Notes under the pieces: model-generated
What the model was told of the DNA's origin: nothing
The model's input: the letters and a program-made list of their open reading frames with translations, nothing else
Database searches by the model: none
Position numbers and translations under genes: made by a program
Assembly (NCBI GenBank): GCA_038503035.1
Contig: JAVSML010024246.1
Span: 457,258-521,257, forward strand
Source of the DNA: Crocodylus rhombifer
Lineage: Eukaryota; Chordata; Crocodylia; Crocodylidae
Reading direction: 5' to 3'
DNA length: 64,000 nt
Part shown: one piece after another, positions 55,790-64,000 of the stretch
Layout: the number at the start of each line of letters is the position of its first letter
How positions within the stretch are numbered: position 1 is the first letter of the stretch

Positions 55790-58315
55790 GGAATCCTATT
55801 TTTCATGCCCACTGTTTGCTTTTTTTTAAAAAAAAAATCCAGAACAAGAAAAAAGACTATTACAACCAGCAGTGGGACAAATTGAGATCAGTAATTATTG
55901 CCAAAGATAGTAAAACCTTTTGGCTAGTTGTGTTGAAGAGAATAGCTAATTATAATTTTAACATTGAAAATAACATTACTGCAGACTGTTGGGTAGAATA
56001 TTTTTCCAATCACTTTACTTCTTTCATGGAGCAAATAAATAGTAATTAAGGGGGTAATATACCTATTATTGATACAACCAAGTATCTGGTAACAAATGAT
56101 CAAATAGAACATCTTCTCCAAGTACAGTGGAAGAATAAAGCTCCAGGCCCAGATAGAATACTGGTGGAAATTTATATTGATAATATCAAATGGTGGACTC
56201 TGCTCTTGGAAAAATGGTATAATTTTATAATTGAGCTGGGCCAAATCCCAGATTCCTTGAAAGAGTGTACCATTGTACCTATTTTCAAGAAAGGTCTAAA
56301 AGATAAGCCAGAATTTTATCACCCCATGAATTTAATAGACATCTTGGCTAAAATCTTTGGGTGTCACTTGTTATACCATCTCATAATATAGGTAAAAGGA
56401 GAAAACATTATATGAATATCAAACCAGATTTAGGGGTGGATATTCCACTATTGATAACATATTTATTCTTCAGTTTTTTACACATAAATATATGCAAATA
56501 CAACAATCAGCATTGTATGTTGCATTTGTTGTTCTGTCAAGGGCTTTTGACAGTATAGATAGAAGTAAACTTTGGGAGAAACTGTTAAATTATGGGATTG
56601 ACTCTTTTGCATCTGCTGATAGAATATTGTAAAGATGCATGGACCCAAGTTAGATGGGGCCTGAGGGGTGAATTTACACAGAAATTTCAGACACTAAAAG
56701 GGTTAGACAAGGACGTATTTTGGCCCCCTTGCTATTTAACCTTTATATGAATGACATTATTGGAAATTCATTTTCATCCCCCGCAAATTACTAGCAACCC
56801 TGATCCCTATTTTAATGTGTGCTGATGACACCATCATACTGTCAAGAACCCCCAACAGATTACAGAGGCAATTACAACTTTTGAGCATCTTTGTGGGCAG
56901 CATAACTTAAAGATAAATTATGATAAATCCAAAATGTTTTGGGGAAGGCATTTGATGAAATACCCACGGAACAATGTCAGTGTGGGGGGACAGCTGGGGG
57001 GGGCAGGAATCAAACTCAAAGTTGTTAAAACCTATAGGTACTTGAGTGTGATGTTTACAGCTTTTCCATCATGGACACACCACATTCAGTTGGTTAAACT
57101 AAGGCAGCCAAATCGGTAGTGGATATAAATAGATTTTATGAGAACACGGCAAGACGATCAGTCCAACCCATATTAGCATACAAAGCCAAAGTTGCATCTC
57201 AGATCCTGTATGGCACAGAAGTATGGGGCTATGCCATCAGTAATGTTGTAGACAAACCTCCGAATAAGTTTTTCAAGGCTCTTCTAGGTCTTCTTTCTTC
57301 AACTCCTTCTTCCTTCTTGAGATTAGAGATGGGATTTCATTTTAACTAATATTATTATTGGAATGGTGGAATTCGGGTTTAAAATCCTGCCTCTTCTACA
57401 GTCTTGCTTGCTCAAATTGTGCTATATACAAGACATCAATAATCCCCTTTCTCTTCTATCTCCCTGGCTAGCTTTTTTTCCCTGCACTTTTGCATTTTCC
57501 GGGATGGGGCATTATGACAATGAAAGACTCTTCTCCCCCATAGAAGAGGTCCGGGTTTTCCAGAGGTTCTGAAATATTGCCAGGCAGAATGAGTTTTGCA
57601 TTTGAGTTTGGCCAGGGCTACTTGCATTGCCCCTCTATATATTATTCTTTGGAAATTAGATTGTCAGGGAGAAAGGTATTTACAGCTGGATCTCAACAGC
57701 AAATGGTGAACCTCTTTGACTAGACTCAGGACTGAACAGATGCCCACAGCTGTTTTGGCTGGACATAGACTTTCCATTTCAAGGGCTTAAAGACGTTGCC
57801 CAGACTGTCTTTTGGAAGCCACTGTTCATTATGTCTTAGAATGTCCTCTATATAATGACATAAGGAAAAAGTATTTATTACCTTTCTTGCAGAAATTGAT
57901 ATACTTCTCAAATAGAGAGAAATTAATACAACTCTTCCAGCAAGCTGATCCATATTTAGTACACCATCTTGCAGTTTTTGCTTGCAAGGCTGAAGTGATC
58001 AGAGCTAAACATCCTTTACTGTTGATACGACCGATAAACTTTATCACTATATTTGTTTTTTACTGCGTTAATTGTGGACCTATGCACAACACTTTTATAG
58101 ATTCATGATCTGATTTATCACCATATTTTACTTGATTATGTTAATTCTAGGAGTGGGAATAATGTTTTTATAATGGTTGGCTGCATTTTATTATTATATT
58201 TGCATTTCTGTTATTTTTGTTTCAATTTATATTATGGTTGTATGTCTGTTGCGTTGTTTTCAGGAGCATGGATTTCAGCCAGAATCCTTAATAAACTGAA
58301 TTGAAGTGAATTAAA
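55790..58315 (+). mobile_element. Degraded non-LTR retrotransposon, clade unknown
   Basis: Broken plus-strand frames give, in order, KKDYYNQQWDKLRSVI and WVEYFSNHFTSFM (55840-56035), KECTIVPIFKKGLKD (about 56260), VRQGRILAPLLFNLYMNDII (about 56705), ADDTIILSR (about 56822), LKINYDKSKMFWGR (about 56905), ILAYKAKVASQILYGTEVWG (about 57165) and ATVHYVLECPLYNDIRKKYL (about 57815). This is an ORF2 with reverse transcriptase and a C-terminal H...CP motif. The 3' end near 58290-58315 has CTTAATAAACTGAATTGAAG. It is not CR1, L2 or L1 by its motifs. The clade was not determined. Confidence 0.7.
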
Positions 58316-58939
58316 GAAAGCAGACATATACATCCCCTTGTGCCTGGCCTCTTCCTAAGTAAAGAGAATTAGTCAGATCAAGGTTGATTTTGTACCGTTT
58401 GAAGACCTATCAAGTTTCAGCAGTATCAAATAATGTGGATTAAAATACCATTACTCACTGCATTCTTGTGCAGTGTAATTACAGGTATGGAAAATTCTAC
58501 AGTGCATTTGATCTTTGCTATTTTCAGAAATAGCCATATATTAAGCAAGCAAAGCATACTGAAATCTCAAATTCTCTGAACTGTACAGATCTGAAAATTA
58601 TAGAATGGCCCATCATTAACTTCTCTCCTCTTTCTCACTTAATCCTAAGTGATTGGTAACGACTATACTCTTACAAGCATTTGATTTTTATAAATACAGT
58701 CTGTCGTAAGATAGGAAGAAATCTTGTCATAGAAAGATAACGTTTCTAGTGACTTTTTAGAATTTCTTGGAAACTTCTTGCCTAAATTTTCAGCTTTGGT
58801 ATCATCTTAATTAAGCTTTTTGCTATGTGGCTAAATATTAATCTGGAAAAAAGAGTAGATAAGTGGTAGCTGGTGGGGATGATTTGCTAGATAAGTGTGG
58901 AACAGCAAAACTTGTTCTGGTCATGCTTTCTAGTCCCTC
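58316..58939. other. No recognised feature
   Basis: AT-rich sequence between two LINE relics. Nothing was recognised. Confidence 0.35.
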
Positions 58940-59078
58940 ATGATAGGATCCAACTGCTGAATCCAGGAGAGTTGGCTGGACCTTAACAAGGCCATATTAA
59001 AGGTGTAAGAGCGGGCTATTCTAATGCAAAGAAAGAATAGGGAGTGTAACAGGAGGCTGACGTGGCTAAACAGCTGAC

Positions 59079-60530
59079 TGTCACAGGAGCACCAAGGTGT
59101 CCTGTGCCATGCAAGTGAAAGTAACAGAGCTGTCAATCAACAGGGCAGTGCAGCTGCGGGTTGCTATGGCAACCAGCCGGTCAGGTGACCAGAAGGGGGC
59201 AGGGCCAGGCCCTTTATAACAGCTCAGGCGGGGGCCTACCAGCAGTTCCCCTTTGGCAGCAGCAGGAGCTGCAGCTCTGCGGGAGGGCTGAGCAGCAGGG
59301 TCAATGATGGTGGTTTGGCTGGCTGCAATGATGCGAGGGGAGAGAGAGTCTGGACAGTGGTATGACTGAGAGTCAGCACTGTGTGGAGTTTGGATTATAA
59401 GCCGGTAGGCCTTTTGTTATGTTGTAGCCGGCTGGCTGACTGTTTGGTTTATTTATGGTTACACCAGAGGACCGGGTGAGGCTGTAGGGGCATGAGGAGG
59501 CCTCACAGGAGCGCCCCAGTGGCTTGGGGGCTCCTGGTGCCCAGCGGGGGGGCACGAAGTGTGTGCCGCAGTCGGCACAGCGGACGAGTGTCGGAGAGGC
59601 GCTCACCGAGTGGGGATTGTAGCCCCAGCGCGGGAAGCGCGGCAAAGGCCCCGGAAGGGAGCAGCGGGCGCGAGAGGCGTGGCACAGGCCCTTGGGAGGG
59701 CAACAGGCATGTGGAGCATAGCATAGGCCCCAGAGAGGGGCAGCAGGGCGCGCGAGGCGCGGCTTAGGCTCCGGAAGTGGGCAGCGAGCACAAGAGGCAC
59801 GACACAGGCCTAGAGAGGGCAACGAGTGCGCATGAGGCGCAGCAGAGGCCCTGGAAGGGGGCAGCGGGCACGAAGAGCGCGGCAGAGGCCCTGGAAGGGG
59901 GCAGTGGGCGCGAAGAGCGCAGCAGAGGCCCTGGAAGGGGGCAGTGGGCGCGAAGAGCGCGGCAGAGGCCCTGGAAGGGGGCAGTGGGCGCGAAGAGCGC
60001 AGCAGAGGCCCTGGAAGGGGGCAGCAGGCTGAGTGGTAGCCCAAGGGTGTAACAGGCCCAAGGGTGCCAGTAACAGGGCGGCGGCTATGTGCCAGGCCCA
60101 GGGGCGCCGGTAACAACAGAAGTTCTAGAGAGGGGCGCCGGGGTGGGATAGCCTTCGGGCGCCAAGCGTTTGGGAAGCCCAGGGGTGCCAGGGAGGGGCA
60201 CCAGGGCGTGATAGGCCCAGGGGCGCCAGAGAGGGCGCCATAGGGCAAGGGACCAAACAATATCCAGAGAACAGCTGCGAGGCTTGGGGCCTGCTAAAGG
60301 GGAGGTAGGAGGCATGGATTGCCCTTAAGGCAGGGGTGCGCTGAGGCACCCCTTACGGAGTAGGGGTAGTAACACGCACCGTTCACCAGGGGATAGAGGC
60401 AGCCTCCCATCTAAACCTATTATCATCAAAGACTTGGTGGGCGAGAAACAGAGGGTGCTGAGTCCACCTTAAGTGACGGTAGGGGGGCGCTAGGGAGTTC
60501 ACGGCTGCTCCTAGGCCCCACTCCCTCACA
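59079..60530 (+). mobile_element. Solo LTR 1, with target duplication
   Basis: The 1452-bp segment runs TGTCACAGG ... CACTCCCTCACA and is flanked on both sides by CTGAC (59074-59078 and 60531-60535), a 5-bp target duplication. It interrupts the CR1 frame. GGCCCTTTATAACAG at about 59208-59222 is a TATA-like promoter, giving plus orientation. A 40-bp GC-rich minisatellite fills its middle. No internal retrotransposon sequence is present, so it is a recombined solo LTR. The 5-bp duplication fits Gypsy/ERV-type integration. The family was not identified. Confidence 0.9.
59640..60045. repeat. 40-bp minisatellite inside solo LTR 1
   Basis: Units opening GCAGAGGCCCTGGAAGGGG start at 59842, 59882, 59922, 59962 and 60002, exactly 40 bp apart and nearly identical. 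Degenerate units extend left to about 59640. It is GC-rich, and because the period is not a multiple of three it produces long open frames in several registers, including a spurious 295-codon minus frame at 59373-60260. Confidence 0.92.
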
Positions 60531-61038
60531 CTGACTCCTTAGTGAATTGAAACTCAGAAAAAGGAATCATATAAAATGTAGAATTACTATGGAAGAATAG
60601 AAGAGTGTCACGTGGGCATACAGAGAGAAAATCAGGAAGGCCAAGGCATGAATTGAGATGCAACTAGCATGGAACATAAAGGGCAATTAAAAAGTGTTCT
60701 GCAAATATGTCAGAAGTAAAACTAAGACCAAGGAAAGTGTAGGTCCCATACTAGATGCAGACTGTAATCTAGTAATGCATGCAGAGAAGGCTTAAATAGT
60801 TAAAGGTTTTTTGTTTTGTTTTTTTTTAAATTTCAGCCTTCACAAATGAGGTCAGCTATCAGATCACAGGTATAGCTGGCAGCAAGGATATGGGAGAAGA
60901 CAAGCAGCCTAGCATAGTAGAAGAACAGATGAAGAATGACTTAGGAGAAGTTGGATGTTTTCAAGTAATCAAACCTGGACAAGTGTATCCTGGAGTACTC
61001 GGGGAATTGGCTGGATCAATTTTGGTGCTGCTGGCTTT

Positions 61039-61558
61039 TGTGAGGGTTCAGCTGGGATGTAGGCAGCCAGGTCTGTGGTAGGCCACTATGAGCGACTAGG
61101 GAGTCAGCAAGGCAGGAGCACAGATTTCCTGAGTTGTGGGTTAGGGTCTGGCCTGGGGGGCGTGGAGAACATGGGTGATCAAGTTCCAGGAGAGCTAAGA
61201 GCAAAAGCCCAAGAAACATAGTCCAAGCAGCAAGCCGAGATTAGAAATCGGTGGTCAGACAGCAGGTACCAAGTTCCAGGGGAGATCCCAGGTCAGAGTC
61301 AGGAAAAGCCAAACCAAGTCAGGAGCCCAGAGAACCAGAGACAGCTTTGAACATGAGGCTTGCTGGAACAGACTGAAGCTATGTGAAGGCATGTCTGCAG
61401 CATCAGCTAGTAGTTGTGCTTAAAACAAGTGACTGATGCTTTCAGCAGCCACTCCAGTTGCAGTAAATTGGGGGAGTCACATTAGCCAGGGATCAGGGGC
61501 AGGTGTGATAACTCAAGTGCTCGGTCCAGCCAGGCACGCTTGGTCAGAGGTCCTGACA
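61039..61558. mobile_element. Solo LTR 2, imperfect target duplication
   Basis: The 520-bp segment runs TGTGAGGGTTC ... AGGTCCTGACA. The ends are short inverted repeats (TGTGAGG against TGTCAGG). GCTTT precedes it (61034-61038) and GCTGT follows (61559-61563), a 5-bp duplication with one difference. It lies inside the same CR1 frame, and excision rejoins LVLLAVIFEIS. No internal region remains. It is different from LTR 1 in sequence and length. Confidence 0.75.
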
Positions 61559-62830
61559 GCTGTTATTTTTGAGATCTCATCTGACTTCAGTGACATCCCA
61601 CATGATTAGAAAAGGGCAAATATAGTGCCCATCTTTAAAAAAGAGGAGAAGAAGGATTCAAGAAATTACAGGCCAGTTTGTCTGACCTTGATACCTAGAA
61701 AGAGCATAGGACAGGTCATCAAGAAATCTATATCTAAGCACAAGAAGATCAGGGAAAGCCAACATGGGTTCATTAAGAGTCACCCACATCTGAACATCCT
61801 GATTTTCTTTTATAACAAGCAGATGGGTTCTGTGGAATGGGGTAGAGGAGTGGGTGTTATATACCTTGACGTTAGCAAGGCTTGACACTGTGTCCCATGA
61901 CATTTTCATTAGTAAGCTAGGGAAATACAGTCTAGCTAAAACCACTGTAAGGTGGACATAAAGCTGGTTGCTCAAAAAGCAGTCATCCATGGCTCAATGT
62001 CTAATAAGAAGGAAGTATCAAGTGAGACTCTCCAGAGATCTGTCCTGGGTCTGGTATTTTTCAGTGTCCTTATTAATTATTTGGAAGATGGCATTGAGTG
62101 CATTCTTAGCAAACTTGCAGATGGGTGGAGCAAATTCCACCAAGATGAATGGAGTTGAAAATATTCTGTGGTGGTGAATTAGGATTCAAAAGGTCATTGA
62201 TAAACCGGAGAAATGGTACAACATTAATCAAGTTAAGTACAAATGAAAAGTGTTTATGGAATAATTGTATGCACAAATACAGACTGAGGAATGACTGGTT
62301 AAATTGCAGTATTGAAGAAAAGGATCTTGAGGTTATAGAGGACCATAAACTGAATACAAATCAACAGTGCACTCTTGTTATAAAAAGGCCGAGAGCATAC
62401 TGAACAGTATTGAACACAGTATTGCTTGCAAATGAAGGAAAGTGTTCCTTCTGCTCTGTTCAGCACTGGTGAAGCCTTGCTTGTAGTATTGGATTCAGTT
62501 TTTGGCACCATGCTTCAAAAAAGACATGGACAAATTAGATTCAGCAGGAAGCAACACAAATGGTTAGAAGTATGAAAAACATTACTTACAAGGAAAAGCT
62601 GAAAGAGCTGTCAATATTTAGTCTGGAAAAGAGAAGACTAAGTGGGGATTTGATAATAGTCTTCAAATATCTGATGGGTGATTTTATAGAAGGTGGTGAC
62701 AGGCAGATCTCTGTGGTCATAGGGGACAGGACAAAGAGCAATGGGAAATTTTTAGGTTGGATATCAGGAAGAACTCTTTCACTCTGAGGATGGAAACTTT
62801 TTCTCTTTCTAGACTTCACCTGGCTCTAGT

Positions 62831-63348
62831 TTCTTAGTTTAAAAGGTCAAGAGCAGCTTCCATTATTAAAGGATGACAAAATAGTCATTGTTTCTTTGCC
62901 TTCCTACTAGCTTCTTAGGTTAAGTTGAATTTGTTATATAATAATAATGATGATAATAATGATAAAGCATGCGACTAAGGGTTCTTAAAGAGAACTTCAA
63001 TTGCTTGTCGCTTCATGTAATCCAACTGACATGTGGAGGACCATGAGTAGAGACAATTCTGTCACTAACCAGAGTTGTTATGAATGAAGTGAACTAGAAT
63101 CCTTGAATTAAGTGACCTGGAATCCATACATCTCCAGCATGTGCCAGACAAGTCCATTAAAACAGAAACAAGTCTAGCAAAGGTAACATCTTTGAAGATC
63201 AATGACTTCTTTAAAATCATGATTAGGAAGTTTAACTGCTTACCCTGGAGCCACTGCAGGGAGGTAGTAAATCGTGCTCAAAGAGCATGCCTGGATGAAA
63301 ATGCAATTATGGTGAGAAAAGGGGCTGTGATGAAAGAACAGTATTTCA
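62831..63348. other. Spacer with ATA/ATG simple repeat
   Basis: A short (ATAATG)-like repeat lies at about 62938-62966. No coding or transposon similarity was recognised in the rest. Confidence 0.4.
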
Positions 63349-63832
63349 TAGTTTCATAGTTTCTAGGGTCGGAAAGGACCTGAGCAGATCATCTAGTCCG
63401 ACCCCCTGCCATGGCAGGAAAGAGTACTGGGGTCAAACGACCCCGGCAAGGTGTACATCCAGCCTCCTCTTAAAGTCCCCCAGGGTAGGAGCCAGCACCA
63501 CTTCTCTTGGAAGTTGGTTCCAGATCCCAGCCGCCCTGACCGTGAAGTCGCGCCTCCTGATGTCTAGTCTGAATCTCCAGTCTGCCAGCTTGTGACCGTT
63601 ATTCCTGGTCAGTCCTGGCAGTGCTCGGGGGAACAGGGACTCCCCCCATGCCTGCTGGTCCCCCCCTGACTAGTTTGTAACAGGCCACTAGATCCCCCTT
63701 GGCCTTCTCTTGTGGAGGCTGAACAGGTTCAGGTCCTGTCGCCTCTCCTCACAGGGCCTGCCCTGCTGCCTCCGGATCATGCGAGGGGCCTCCTCTGGAC
63801 CCTCTCCATGTTGTCCACATCCCTCATTTCAC
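63349..63832 (-). mobile_element. CR1 LINE, 3' end
   Basis: The plus strand begins TTTCATAGTTTCATAGTTTC and then reads the CR1 3' tail in reverse (TAGGGTCGGAAAGGACC, GACCCCCTGCCATGGCAGG, CCTCCTCTTAAAGTCCCC). On the minus strand the ORF2 C-terminus is recognisable (the complement of CTCTGGACCCTCTCCATG encodes MERVQR), with frame losses. It is the same subfamily as 40112-40690, and both are truncated within a few tens of bases of the same ORF2 region. Confidence 0.88.
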
Positions 63833-64000
63833 CAATCTAGTTTTCTGCCAAAATTTAAAATTTTACAGCTCCTGTCAAAATTGCAGAAGCATCATTGCTT
63901 TGGATGGGTGAGCTGGAGTCTTTTGTGGACCGTGTACCAGTCGAACAATTAACTGCGCTCCAAATACAGAATCCTCACTACTAAATGTCTGAGAGATTTC
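63833..64000. other. Right edge, no feature
   Basis: No recognised feature in the last bases of the window. Confidence 0.35.

Larger units (their letters stand above)
58940..62830 (+). mobile_element. CR1 LINE split by two solo LTRs
   Basis: Three CR1 pieces are in order on the plus strand. Piece 1 (about 58940-59078) encodes SWLDLNKAILKV and ERAILMQRKN. Piece 2 (60531-61038) encodes YREKIRKAKA, KVFCKYVRSKTKTKESVG and GVLGELAGSI. Piece 3 (61559-62830) encodes AVIFEISSDFSD, ANIVPIFKK, NYRPVCLTLIP, HKLNTNQQCTLV and KELSIFSLEKRRLSGDLI. Removing each LTR with one target copy restores the CR1 reading across the junction (...WLNS*LLSELKLRKR and ...GSILVLLAVIFEIS). Many stops exist throughout, so this is an old, dead copy. 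Confidence 0.88.

Noticed and set aside
59373..60260. 295-codon minus-strand open frame rich in Pro and Arg
   Set aside because: It lies over the GC-rich 40-bp minisatellite in a solo LTR. The repetitive period and skewed composition explain the lack of stops, and several overlapping frames are open at once.
1..64000. CRISPR arrays, phage genes, bacterial operons or a defence system
   Set aside because: There are no regularly spaced identical repeats with unique spacers, no dense tandem gene arrangement and no ribosome-binding sites. Composition and repeats are those of a vertebrate genome.
1..64000. tRNA or rRNA genes
   Set aside because: No cloverleaf-like A and B box pair or rRNA core was recognised. 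The tRNA-Gly match at 1865-1883 is only the primer-binding site.

Overview
The window looks like vertebrate, most probably reptilian (crocodilian or turtle), nuclear DNA. The reasons are the many CR1 LINE copies with the sauropsid-type 3' end (variants of TTCATAGATTTCATAGA), together with L2, L1/Tx1-like and jockey-like LINE relics, hAT-type MITEs, long solo LTRs and a Ty3/Gypsy relic. Intron-sized non-coding spacing, microsatellites and a 10-base N gap inside an AT repeat also fit. I found no bacterial-type operon and no intact protein-coding gene. Most open frames are chance or transposon debris.

Layout. 0-3.25 kb: LTR-like DNA, then a minus-strand Gypsy relic (gag remnant, tRNA-Gly primer-binding site, one 1.36-kb LTR). 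3.8-15.4 kb: a locally amplified gene-like module on the minus strand. Its pieces recur two to four times, and splice-site-like junctions are mostly kept between copies, but most copies have stops or frameshifts. I do not recognise the family. 16-17.7 kb: a minus CR1 fragment lacking its 3' half. 17.7-25 kb: LTR-like DNA, MITEs and an unidentified ~0.8-kb repeat. 25-26.5 kb: Tigger-like end, CR1 and L1/Tx1 relics. 28-32.4 kb: palindromic repeat, split L2, AT microsatellite with gap. 35.3-38.3 kb: the longest CR1 (endonuclease plus reverse transcriptase, inactivated). 40-50.5 kb: more CR1 3' ends, MITEs and the inverted partner of the 0.8-kb repeat. 51.7-53.5 kb: jockey-like LINE and a textbook hAT MITE. 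55-58.3 kb: MITE-like repeat and a degraded LINE of unknown clade. 58.9-62.8 kb: one CR1 split by two separate solo LTRs. 63.35-63.83 kb: a last CR1 end.

The transposon pieces do not act together as a pathway. They form a record of insertions whose order can partly be read: the CR1 at 58.9-62.8 kb is older than both LTRs inside it, and the L2 at 29.6 kb appears older than the sequence splitting it. The least explained part is the 3.8-15.4 kb module, which may be the remains of a lineage-specific tandemly duplicated gene with a repetitive Pro/Glu/Lys-rich exon and an acidic C-terminal exon.
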